From contig JANJXV010000188.1 of NCBI GenBank assembly GCA_024803745.1, forward strand, positions 1,267,001 through 1,331,000: a stretch of DNA of 64,000 nt. Direction: 5' to 3'. This DNA is from Megascapheus bottae. Lineage: Eukaryota > Chordata > Mammalia > Rodentia > Geomyidae. A program made the translations under genes and the position numbers. Below the pieces are notes generated by a model, which was not told where the DNA came from, did no database searches, and was given only the letters and a program-made list of their open reading frames with translations. Shown here in pieces: positions 25,801 through 39,813 of the stretch (position 1 is the first letter of the stretch; the number at the start of each line of letters is the position of its first letter).

Positions 25801-28800
25801 GAAACAAAAGCCATATAATGAATGATTGTTGTCCTTAATGTACTATGTTGTCTCTCATCTCCTTTGCTATCCCTTGGTTATCTCACATTGGTATAGTATC
25901 TCACTTTGTTATCTGATATATTGAATTTATTTGTATTTGGATATTTGAAATTTGATAGGGAAGGGGGGAAAACCAAGACGGGAGGGGGTTTGGGGGGGGA
26001 GGGAAATGGGTACCAAGACATGTGAAAGGGTATCAATGCATGTGAATTAATGCACCTTCTATCTGGCAAATATCATGTAACCCTTTTACTAATTACAATA
26101 AAAAACAACAACAAAAAAAGCAATAAGAGACCTCTCATCCAAGAATAGCCCAGGACCTGAAGGATTCATAGCTGAAATCTATAAGGCCTGCAAAGAAGAG
26201 CTCACACCAATGCTCCCCAAAATCTTCAATGAAGTTAAAAGTGAAGGCTCTCTACCAAACCCATTCTATGAAACCAGCTTAACCCTCATGTCAAAATGAG
26301 ACAGGAACTCATCAAAGAAAGAGAACCAGAGACCCAGTTCTTTAATAAAATTGATGCAAAACTGCTCAACAAAATATTGGCCGATCAACTTCAACAACTC
26401 ATCAAAAAATTATACACTGTGATCAAACAGGACTGATCACCAGGATCCAAAGCTGGTTCAATACATGCTAGTGGGTTAATATAATTCATCACATCAAAAG
26501 TAGCAAGGACAACAATCACATGATCATCTAAATAGATGTAGACAAGGCATTTAACAAGATCCAACACCCCTTGATGCAAAAAGTTCTGGAGAAAGTAGGA
26601 ATCATGGAACATTCCTCAGTATAATCTTACACGACCACCCTACAAACTAGCATAAAAGTAAATGGAGAAAAGGTAAAGCCATTTCCTCTGAAATCAGGAA
26701 TGATACAAGGATGCCCACTTTCTCCACTCCTGTTCAATACAGTATTAGAATTCCTAGCCAGAGCAATAAGGCAAGAGCCAAACATAAAGGAAGTTGAAAT
26801 AGGAAAGGAGGAAGTGAAACTTTCTCTCTTTGCAGATGACATGATTCTTTTTTTCCATACATCTTTTATTGTAATTGATAGAAGGGTTACATTATATTTA
26901 TCAGATAAAAAGTGCATTACTTCACAAACTTTGATACCATTCTCATGTCATGGTCCCCATTTCCCTCCCCCATTCCCCCATTCATCTTGATTTCCTCCCT
27001 TCCCTATCCAATTTCAAATGACCAGTTAAGTATATATAAAATATATCAGATAACAAGGTGAAATATTGTAATAATATGAGATAACCAAGGGACAGCAAAA
27101 GAGATGAGACATAACATGGTACATTAAGGACAACAATCACTCATTATATGGCTTTTGTTTCTACATCCTGGAGGTGCTTACTAGATTTTGTTCTATTGTA
27201 AATCTCTGCTAGGAGAGCCCAAGGTTTCTACTGATTATGACAAATGAGGGAAACCATTGAGCATATGTTCCTTTGAGTATGGCTTACTTCACTTAATATG
27301 ATTTTTTCTAAGTCTTTCCATTACCTTACAAGGGGGACAATGTCATCATTTCTAACCTCAGCATAGAATTCCATTGTGTATAAACACCACATCATCTTGT
27401 TGATCCACTCATCAACTGAGGGACATCTGGTTGGGTTCCATATCTTTGCTATAGTAAATAGTGCTGCGATGAACATTGTTGGGTTCGTGGATTTAGTATG
27501 TCCTTGTTTCTGGACAATTGGGTAAATGCCAAGTGGTGGAATTGCTGGATCATGGGGTGATCTATGTTTAGTCTTTTGAGGAGCTGCCAAACTGCTTTCC
27601 ATAGTGGTTGAACAAGTTTGCACTCCCAATAACAGTGTAGTAGTGATCCCTCCTGGCCACATCCCCTCCAGCATCAGTTGTTATTAGATTTCTTGATCCT
27701 GGCCATTGTAACTAGAGTGAGCTAGAATTTTAGAATTGTTTTGATTTGCATTTCTTTTATGACCAGAGATATTGAGCATTTCTTCATGTGTCTATAGGCC
27801 ATTGTTATTTCTTCTTCAGAGAAGACTCTCTTTAAGTCTTTGGCCCATCTTTTAATGGGATGGTTGTTAATTTGGAGATTAGTTTTGGAATCATTCAATT
27901 TTTTGAGCTGCTGATATATTTTAGATTTGAGGTCCCCAAAATACAAAACAAAACAAAACAAAATTAAACTAAATCATAGACAAGAATGCAAATATCACAG
28001 CAGAAATTACCAAGGTACAGAACATCATAATGGAATACATCTCTAACTTTATGCCAACAAATTTGAGGATCTAGAAGAGATGAATGAATTTCTCGCCAAT
28101 ATTAGCATACCCAAGCTGAACCAAGAAGACCTAGTCCAAATAAACGGACCTATGTCAAGTCCCGAAATAGAAATGGCAATAAGAGACCTCCCATCCAAGA
28201 AAAGCCCAGGGCCAGATGAATTCACAGCTGAATTCTATGAGGCCAGCAGAACAGAGCTCACACCAATACTCCTCAAGCTCTTCAATGAAATTGAAAGTGA
28301 ACACTCTTCTGCCAAACTCATTGTACAAAGCCCCCCTAACCCTCATCCCAAAACCAGATAGGGACTCATCAAAGAAAGACTCATCTCTTTGATGAATATT
28401 GATGCAAAACTGCTCAACAAAATACTGGCCAACCATCTTCAGCAACTCCTCAAAAAATTATACACTACGAAAAAAAATTATACACTATGCTCAAACAGGA
28501 TTCAGCACAGGGGTGCAAAGCTGGTTCAATAGACGCAAGTAAATTCCTATAATTCAACACATCAACAGGCGCAAGGGCCAGAATTCCATGATTGTCTCAA
28601 CAGATGCAGAAGAGGCATTTGACAAGATCCAACACCCCTTTATGCTAGAAGCTCTGGAGAAACTAGGAATCCATGGAACATTCCTCAGTATAATAAAGGC
28701 TGTGTATGACAAACCCACAGCTAGCATTATACTTAGTGGTGAAAAGCTAAAGCCATTTCCACTAAATTCAGGAATGAGACAAGGATGCCCACTCTCTCCA

Positions 28801-31800
28801 CTTCTCTTTAACATAGTATAGAATTCCTAGCCAGAGCAATAAGAAAAGAAGCAAGTAGAAAGGGGATCCAAACAGGGAAAGAGGAAGTGAAACTTGCCCT
28901 CTTTGCAAATGACATGATTCTTTATTTAAAGAAATCTATAGATTCTACTTGCAAGTTGCTTGAGCTGATTTGAAACTTTGGCAAGGTAGCAGGGTATAAA
29001 ATTAACCCTCAAAAATTAACAGCCTTCCTGTATACCAGCAATGAGGGGATTGGGGCAGCAATCAGGAAAGCAACTCCATTTGCAATAGCCTCAAGGAAAA
29101 TAAAATACATAGGAATTAATTAACTAAGAATGTAAAGGACATTTATAATGCAAACTTTAAAAACATGAAAAATGAAATTTAAGCAGATCTGAAGAAATGG
29201 ATAAACTTCCCAGGCTCCTGAATTGGAAGAATTAACAACATGAAAAAGGCAATCCTGCCAAAGGCTATGTACAAATTCAATGCAATAATCATCAATAGCC
29301 CAATGTCATTCTTTAATGAAATTGAAGAAGAAATCCACAATATCATATGGAATAATAAAAGACCCTATATAGCAGAAAGAGCAACTCTGAAGGAATATCC
29401 ATATCAAATTTCAGACTCTATTACAAAGTTACAGTAATCAAAACAACATGATACAGGCACAAGAATAGGGCAGAGGACCAATGGAATCAAATTGAAGGCC
29501 CAAAAATCAACGCACAAACCTATGGCCACTTAATCTTTGATAAGGGAGCCCAAAAAATAGAATGGAAGAAAGACAGCCTCTTCAACAAGTGATGCTGGCA
29601 GAACTGGTTAAGCACCTCCAGAAAATTAAAGTTGGTACCTTCTATGTCACCCTACACTAGGATTAGTTCCAAATGGATCTTAAAAACTTTACAAGAAGGA
29701 ATGGGAGATACACTAAGTCCCCCTGGCACAGGTCGAAACTTTCTTAATAAAGACCAAACAAGCACAAAAAATTAAATATAGCTAGGACAGAGGGGAATGC
29801 ATTAAATTGTAGAGCTTCTGTACGTCAAAGGACATAGGTAGCAGGTTAAATAGAAAGCTCACAGAGTAAGAGAAGATCTTCACTAATCATACAACAGACA
29901 AAGGCCTCATATCTAATATATACCTATAGCTAAAAAAAGGAATCATTCCAAAATTAAGCTCCAAAGAAATAACCATCCTATAAAAAGATTGGCCAAGACT
30001 TAGAGTCTTCTCTGAAGAAGAAATAAGAATGGCCTATAGACACATGAAGAAATGCTCAACCTCTCTAACCATAAAAGAAATGCAAATCAAAACAACTCTG
30101 AGATTCCACCACACTCCAGTTAGAATGGCCATGATCAAGAAATGCAATAACTACAGATGCTGGCTGGGATGTGGCCAGAAGGGATCATTACTACACTGTT
30201 GGTGGGAGTGAAAACTCGTTCAACCACTATGGAAGGCAGTGTGGCAGTTCCTCAAAAGGCTAAACATAGATCACCCCATGACCCAGCAATTCCACGACTT
30301 GGCATTTACCTAATAGTCCAGAAACAAGGACATACTAAAGCCACTAGCACAACAATGTTCATTGCCACAGTATTTACCATAGCAAAGGTATGCAACCAAC
30401 CCATATGCTCCTCAGTAGAGATTGAAACACCAAGATGTGGTATTTATACACAATGGAATTCTATGCCGCCATCAGAAAGAACGACATTACACGATTTGTA
30501 AGGAAATGCAAAAACTTGGAAAAAATCATATTAAGTGAAGTACTGAAAGAAACATAGGCTCAATGGATTCCCATTTGTAATAATTAGTACACATCTAGTT
30601 TGCCCCTAGCTGAGGAACACAGTAGCTCAAATCCTACACACATAATGCCATATAGGATGAGGCCAAATTAATGGACTACCAGGACATGGAAACAAGAGCT
30701 TAATTATAAGTGACTGTTATTGTAATGTATCATGTTCTTCTCTCTACTCTTGTGTTGCCCTTTGGTTAATCTCATATTGTTACAGTATCCCACTTTGTTA
30801 CCTGGCATATTATCTAGATGTTTACTTGTGTATTTGATATAGGAGGGGAAAAATCAGGGGAGGGGTTGGGCAGAGGGAAATGGGGACAAAAACATGAGAT
30901 GGGAGTTAGATGTGTGAGAAGTTTGGCACCTTCTATCTGGCAAATATAACTGTAACCCCTCTATACATTAAATTTTTAAAAATAAAGTAGATAATCAGCT
31001 GAGCAAAGAGGTATACGCTATGGAACCAGAGAATCTCCAAAATGGGTTAAGAAACAACACAAATAGCAAGACAATACATTAACCTTTCCTAAAGCAGGAC
31101 AAAGAGGGAGGTATGGTGGCCATTTCTGCCATTCAGCACACAGAGGCAAGGGCAGGAAGATAACAAGCTTGAGACTATATAGGGAAATCCTGACTCAATC
31201 AAAACCAAACAAATGCTCACAAAACACAAAGCCAGCCAGCCATAGTGGCTGTATTACTAGCTATTCAGATATAGACAATGGGGAGGTTTGTCATTCAAGG
31301 CAAGCCCAAATCTATACAAGAATTCTTCTCAAGTAAAAAGTAGAGCATCACAGTATGTATCCATGAACCCAAGTGTGTGAAAAAGTTAAAGAGGATCACA
31401 GTCTAGGCCTTTCTGGATTCAGGATGAAAAGTGAGAACCAATGTGAATAATGACTAAAGCAAACAGGTATGAGGAATGTAAGTGGCTCCAGTAGTAAAGG
31501 GCCCCAGGACTTTTGAGGCCTTGGGTTCCGACCATATTAATGCCAAGAAACAATACAAAATCACCCCACACTCCCAAGAATCAAAAGGCAGTGTGGTAGG
31601 ACACAGTACTTGGAAAGACATTTCTGAAAACGAAACCTTAAAGTGGCCAACAGATTTGTGAAACAATTCTCAATGTCACTAGGTAACAGGGAAGAGCATC
31701 TTAAAAGCCCAAGGCGAGAATGCATTTGTTAACTAGCTTCATTCAGCATTCCACATTGTATATAAATAGGAAAGTATTACATTTACATGATACATAAGTG

Positions 31801-34800
31801 CAGCACTGTCAGCTAAAGAAGAAAAAGGCATCGCTGCAAATGAGATACAAATGCAATACCATCCTGAAGTTGAACACTGTTAGGGGGAGGCAGGTATACA
31901 TGGGTAAACCAAAATGGAAGAAACCCATATAATCAGCAATTAAGGGAAGTAGCTCATTGTCCTCCCTTCTTTACATTAGTTTTTCCTTTGTTCTTCCCTC
32001 CCCTTCTCTATTTTCCTTTTAGTATTCTTTGCTTCTTTCATCCTTTAAACACAATATTAATATGTTAGCAATGCTGAATCTATCTGAGGAGTAGCAGTAG
32101 GTATCTTCCTACTGCCCGTCAATATTTATTCTCAACTATCTTTTTACAAAGGAGACAGAAAGGAAAGCATCATTACCTTTTCCACCTTTGCAGTGAATTA
32201 TGATGATGTTGTGAGGATCCTTGGATAACCAGGCAATGACTTCTTTAGCAAATGAAACCATCTCTCTGGTTTAACAAAAATTTTTAGTTAATTAAAATTC
32301 ATTCCCAAATTTCAAGCCCAGTGAATTTAGTGCTTTTCTGACCATCCGTGTGGCATCAGACTTACTCAAGAGTGGGGACATTATGATCTTATATCATTAT
32401 TCTATGCACACGGTGATGAAAATATTTAGGGTCATAAGACCGTTCGCCTGAAAGAAATGAGATATGTGTCAGAGCTGTATGCCTACTGACATGAAAGTTA
32501 GGAACGAAGTTTAAAATTTCTCTTAGGAATTCTTATCTCCTTTCCATTGTTCTAAATGGATTTTTAACATCACCAGCACAAAGGTCCTGAGAGGAACACA
32601 GGCAGACCAGTAGACCAAAGAGCCAAAGAGACATGAAGGACATTAGGGACAGATTCTTGTCCTTAAAGACTTTTTCATCCCAAGTAATTTAAAATCAACT
32701 CATGCTTCATATTCCTTACCTTTAACCTTCTAACAGAGTGATTATTCGATCTTCTAGACTGCATATCCTATCATCCTGCATTCTGCTTATTCTATTTTCT
32801 AGACTGCTTATTCTATCATACTACATAGGTACCACTAAGTAGAGGTTAATGGTGCTGTCTAAATGCTCAGTCCCTGAAAATATCATTAAATGTTTATTCT
32901 GACAATAAAATGCAATAAAAATGTACATAAAAATCATGATTGGGAAATCAGGGGACAGTGAAAGGGAGACAAAAACATGAGAAGGGGTATCACGGTTTGA
33001 GAAGTAATGTAACCATTACCTAAAAAAATCTAACTGCAACCCTTCTATACATTAACCCTAAATAAAGTACAAAAAAACCCCCACACCACCATGAAAAAAT
33101 CTAGACAGGTGTTAATGTCTAGACAGGAGAAAAACTGAAGACAGACACAGCAGAGAAACTGGGGGCACATTCTTCTCTTTCTTCTGTTTTCTTTTGTCGT
33201 TTCTCATCACGCGCCTTGTTCTCATCACCAACTCTTTCTGGTGGATCATAGAACATACTTGCTGAATTGTCTGTGATACAATCTGGCATTGAAGGCAGGA
33301 AGAGTTGATTGAGCATAAGAGCAGATCTTTCCTGAGCACTTCCTCTGTAAGTCTGCCTCTTCGCTCTCACTGGCCCATCTCTTTCTTAGGGAATGTTGTG
33401 TTGCCAAGCTCACTTTTCCTACTACACAGCACCAGCGCAATACAGAGATTTCTGATCTGACTTCTTACTACGTAATATTTACAATTAAATGAAAGATACC
33501 CAAGGTGACTTTCTTACATATCTACAGTAGCAAATATATTAAAGTAATATACATACTACAAAGGTTGTATACAAAATAATGCTCAGGATGTCTGGTGTTG
33601 AAGAAACGAGCCACTTCCTAAAAAAGATAAATACATTCATAAACTATATTGTTGAAGGCGGCTCCTTTGTACAACTACTTAAAGATACTAGTAAAACATG
33701 CTGTCTACTTTTGAAAACACTTTTGTCACAGCTTTAATCTTCGGATTTTCTTCTTCTTCAAGTCTGCGAAATGCTTCTTTTGACCTAAGAGTATACACTA
33801 GCTCCCCCCTTGTTCTGAAGGACAAAGCAGCCAAACATTCATGCCTTCTAATCCTTGTCTATCTCCAGATAGACCCTCAGATTAAACAGGAAGGTGCTGG
33901 AGGCATTAAGGTAGGCATGTTAAATCTGTCCAAGTCTCAGTCTGAATGACCTGCCCTTAGCCTTTGTCTCTGGAGGCCTAGCCAGTGTTTATAGTTCTGG
34001 ATTTTTCTCTTCAAGATGACAAGAAAAGGCATTGTGTTTGGAAAGCAGTCTGCCTTTTGCAGTTTTATAAATCCTGTTCTTCCTGGATCTCTAGATATCT
34101 ATGAAGTGACTACAAGAGAGCATGGCTAAGATCAAGAACACATTGTATTTTCCAGCAAAAGTAGCTTTTACTTGACTTAGGGGCAAAGGGACATGGTCTG
34201 ACTGCATACAGAAGTGGCCAGATTTGTTGATGCTTCCTCACTGTGTTTGTTTCTCCAGTAACTGTGGCTGTGTTCCACGCATCTGCACTCTGACCCTTTT
34301 CTTTCTATATTCAGTGTTGTTCAAAATACAATGCTGAAACCTTCTTCCCTTTGAAGGACAAGCAGGAACATATGACCTGATTAGCCTCCTCAGGAATTAA
34401 GTTTGTTCAGTGTTATGTTTATGATGTACAGATCAACACAAAGTACAATGTTTACCCTCATTGTTTTCAAACTCAAATATTTAAAGTCATATGAGCTATA
34501 AAATGTCCACTCAAAAACTTCCAGCTGCCAAATTTACATCTCTTCCTCCAGCTTTATTTTGTCATAGTTGCATGTTTTCCTTTCTACCAAATGGATTTGC
34601 AGAATATAATGCATTTCATGACACTTTGGAGCAGTATATAACACTATACTTTCTGTGCGTGCATTTTTCATAGATCCATAAATATTAATCCTATTTTTAA
34701 AAGAACAAACAGGGCACAAAACTAGAATTTCTTTTGCTGGTAGAAACTCAGTTACAAAAGACCTACCATATGATTCTTCTGTGAGAAACTCAAGAAACAT

Positions 34801-37800
34801 TAAAACTGATCTATGGCAATCAAAAATCAAAAGAACACTTTCAGTGTTTAAAAAGTGATTATAAATGCCAGAACATTGTCAACAATTTCATAGTGGTGTT
34901 CATTGCATGCCCTCATACATAATTGCGTTAATAGACAAATGTAAGATGAGGGCAATGTGGAGTCTGCATCAGTAAAGGTTTATTTATATAAGCATGCATT
35001 GCATAATGATGGTTTTTCAGTTAAACACCAATTGTTTTTTTGTTGTTGTTGTTGTTTGCCAGTCCTGGGATTGAGCTCAGGACCTAAGCACTGTCCTAGG
35101 ACTTTCTCAAGGCTAGAGCTCTACCACTTCAGCCTCAGCACCACTTCCGGCTTTTTTCTAGGCATGTGGTACCGTGTTGTTCTTTATTGATACATACGGA
35201 AGAATAAATGTCATGCAGATTACTAAGTATCACATGAGATTTTGAGACACACACATGTATATGTGTATACACATACAAAAACACATACATACATGTACAT
35301 AAATCAGGTTAAATACAACTATTCCGTCAAGCATTAGATAACATCATAGTGAAACTTTAAAATCCTTTCTTCTTTAATAATATATAACACAATGCTGTTG
35401 TGTGTAATCAATCTACTGTGTAACAGCTCAGCGAAAAGTTACCTCTTATGTCATTATAATCTCTTGCTCATTGATCAACCTTTGTCCAAACCTTCCTCCT
35501 TCTGACTCACCCAAGTTTCTTATATTCACTAGTCTAGGCTCACCTTCATTGAGATCAATGTTTTTTTATTTCACATATTCCATACTTGCCATTTGGCTTA
35601 TTTGATTAACCTATAACTTCTCCTTTTGTGTTATTGACAAAGACAGTTGTTTGCAGGAGTAAACAATGCACTATCATGTAGAGGTGCCACAACATTCACC
35701 TTGGAATGGAAACTTAAGAGGTGGATTTCATCCCTTGGCTATTCACTGCTGAGCAGTGAGCTTTTAACCAGGGGTACATATGTCTCTGCCACATAATGAT
35801 CTCTTTAAGTCGCATCAATACCCAGTCGAGGTATGATTGGATCCCAAGATCATTGAAGTGTGATTTGTTTGAGAATCTTCACACTGTTTTCTTGAATGTC
35901 TATGCTAATTGATATCATCAATAGCTTGCCATGGGCCATCTTTCTCCACAAGTTTACTAGCATGTGTTACCTCTTAACTATTCAATAATTGTCATGCTTG
36001 TGGAATGTTGCAGTGCTATCACATTGTGGTTTCCACCTGCGTTTTTCTGATGATGAGTGAGGTTCTACATTTTCTCTTACACTATTTTTTTTTACCAATC
36101 CTGGGGCTTGAATTCAGCGCCAGGTACTCTCCTTGGATTTTCTCAAGGCTAGGGCTCTACCACTTGTGCTACAGCACCACTTCTGGCTTTTTCTGTGAAT
36201 GTGATCCCAAGGAATGGAACCCAGGGCTTCACGCATACTAGGAAAGCACTCTACTACTAGGACTTGCTCGCTTGTCTCATAAGAGTTGTGGAGCATTTAT
36301 TATTTGCCTTATGTGGGGAAAGAGACCTGTAGTCCTGAGGCTATGTTTGGATAACTGATGCCCAGCTTACACAACAGTACTCTTATGGGATGAAGCTGCT
36401 GAGAATTCCAGGAACTTACTTCAAGTACATTCATTGCTGTTCACACACTGAGTGATCACCCATCAGAGCATTTCCTGTCATTGACCACTGAATGTATATA
36501 CATTATATATGAACCCATACACAGATCTCCAATTATATTTCATTAAGGAAAAACAGTAGGAATTACTACAGGAATTCACTGTATGTGAATACATACGACA
36601 TATATCCCTAACCCCAAATTTTATGTACTTTCTTAGTAAGGAGCTTCAAGGGGCTTAAAATTAAGTTAGTCACTTACAAGGCCAAAAGTGGGATTTCCCT
36701 TATTTAATTATCAGGGAATCTATGTGAAAGAACATATATATTTTTAGACATGGCTTTCTTCTCCCTGAAAGACTACATTTGGGGACACCATTCCTCTCAT
36801 CCTGTGATGGAGACTATTTTCTGATCCTTGAATCCAGACTGCTTTTGTAATTCATTTTTGTCTTAGCTAATGAATTCAAGGCCACTCACACTCACTTGAA
36901 GACTTAGTCTTAATGTAATTACATTCATTTGCTTGCTGTTCCTAAGGCCATCTCAATGGTCCCCAAGATCTAGCTGCCTGGGAGAAGAGACATAATAACA
37001 GAGAGGCAATCAGAAAAGCCAATTCAGATTAGCCAGTCCTCAGAGGAGCGGCAACTGATCAGAGATGCCCAGATCAGCCCAGTGAAGTAGCCAGTCCTGT
37101 ACCTAATCATTGGAACCACTCCATTAAGCCTCATCTAAATGTTCAAACCACTCTATCTTGAGATAAATAAATGGGTGCTCTTACGAATCAGTAGGACCTC
37201 CAGGGCTTCGCATAAACAAAAGCAAGTTGATACCATGCTTTTATGATTTTTCACCAGAAAGAATAAAATGGTAGAACACTGCTTTGCCTGGGTCAACACT
37301 AAGCTCTTGAGTCTATAGAGTTCACTCTGTGCTGCACAAATATGCTTACCTGCATTGGATTCCTATAGAATGTATGTATCCCAGAGGATGGAAATGACAT
37401 GGCGACAAGACGGTCTGGAAAGCAAAAGAATCCCTATTAGGAAAGTCAGTACAGATGGGAACAACAATAATAACAAAAATTATTTGTACATCTATCCAGG
37501 TTCTTTTCTCAGAGTACAAGAAGAGTTGATATGATAGTGACATAACCAAGATGATGCATTAAGATGAAGCAATAGAAGTCTAGGGAGGTGATTTTGTGGC
37601 AGAGCGTTTGACTTGCATGCAAAAACACTCTGAGTTGGATTACTCAGGACAACATAAACAGAAAACACCAGAAGTGGCAGTGTGGCTCTACTGGTAAAGT
37701 GCTAGCCTTGAGCAAAAGAAGCTCAAGGACAGTTATCAAGTTCTGAGTTCAAGCCCCAGGACTGACAATACAATACAAAAGTAAAGAAATAAATTATGCA

Positions 37801-39639
37801 ATATCATAATATCCTTAGGCTCAACAGGAACTTAGTGTTTGAAGCCGTCTTCCCTTAGCAAACCTGACCTCATGGATAATGAACTTGTTCTCTGGGATTT
37901 TAGAAGATTAAGGTCTCTTTCTCTTGGATGCTTAGATAGCTAACAAAACTGAATAAATAATAAGTGAAATTTTAATGGAGCCACTTGAAATTGCATCGTA
38001 TTTACTGTCTAACCACCAGGGAGTCTTGGTTTGAAATGAATGAGATTACCTGTGCCCAGATGTAATCTACCAATATATTACTATAACACAGTAGCCTATG
38101 AAATCATTGAGAAAAATACTTTGAGAGTATGGAAAGGAAGGAAGGAAAGAAGAAAGAAGAGAAGGTAAGCGAGACAGAGAAAGGAAGAAAGAAGAGAAAC
38201 AAAAAAGAAGAGAGAGAAAGCAAAAAAGCTAGGCATTTTTGGCTCAATCTTGGAAATCAGCTATTCAGGAGGCAAAGATCTGAGGAACATGGAAAGACTT
38301 CATCTCAATAAATGGCTTGGTACAATGGCATACAAGTAGAAGAACTGTAGCTCAGAAAAGCTGGGACAGAAAGCAAGAGCCTACCTTGAAAATAACAATT
38401 ACATAAAAAGTGCTAGTGGTGTGGCAGAAGTAGGAGAGCCTCCCAAGCAAGCAAGAGACTGAGTTCTTTTCCCAGAACCACCAAAGAAGCCAACGTAGTA
38501 ACAAATCAAAAACAAAAAGCACAAACCAATGTGCCTTAGATAAAAAACATTGTAGTTTGGGAAAATCAAAGGGAATATTCTTACTTCAAAGGAAAATGTG
38601 GATTAAACATAAGTCAATCACATGACAAGTTTCAAAAAACAGTAATATAATTAAGAGAAGTCAATCAACAGTTAAGTTTCACAAACCAGTGATGTAAGTT
38701 AAATCTAGGTCAAATCCATCCTTGGCATATTGTCTCTTATTGCCAGACACCTGAGAGGAACAAAAATGATGAAGCTGTAAAACAGAAGTCAACCACAAAG
38801 AATTTGATATTGCTACCTAAAACTTTTACCAGGATGGGAAGCAAACATGTCCTGCCCACTTACCAGTCTTCTGATTAATTTTTCTAGATGTCTTTTCTGA
38901 GTTGCAAGGTGAAAGATCCTCATAAGTGTTATGAGCCTCAGAAGCCGAAAGAATACAATCATTCTAAAAATTGATAGATACATACTTTTAGTTCAGAAAG
39001 AGAAGAGTTCATCAATACATACGTTTAAATCTGTGTACATATGTTACATTGCTCTGCACGACCCCCATGGCCTCCACGTTCTGCTCTAGTGCTCTAACAG
39101 TCAGCTATACCCCTCATCACAGAGGACACTGGGTAACATATGGACATACTTGGTGGTCACAACAAAATGGATGCAGGTGCTAATCACATCTAGGACTGCT
39201 GCTAAACACCCTACAATAAATATGAATCTAGGAAGAATGATAGGATGTTTTTGTCCTCTCTTCCCTACCCAAGTAATAACTATCTTCTCAAAATATCAGT
39301 AATGCTAAGATTGAGAAATTACTGTCTGGACAAACAGTAATGAGTTCATTCAGATTTATAGACTATTTTAGTTTTCATCTTCCCCCCAAATGAACTTTGA
39401 TTGTTTGTACATTGGTGTTATTCCTTTTAGTAACAGAGGCTCCCTACAGCTAGTACATGCATATCAGGCAGGGAACAGGTTGCAATACTTCCCAACCATA
39501 CTGGCTGGTGTTTCTCCTCCATGCAGAAACACAAAGGTGTGGACATGTCCAACAAGATTCATTTGGCAGAACTGCTTCAACCATGGTTCACAGATCCCAG
39601 AGTTTCCAATTCAGTGGTCTAGGGTGGAGGCTGATGTGT

Positions 39640-39707
<68 letters not shown>

Positions 39708-39773
39708 TCACCTTTTCTTTCTCTCTTTCCTTCTTTCTTTCTTTCTCTCTCTCTCTTTCTCTCTCTTTCTTTC

Positions 39774-39813
<40 letters not shown>

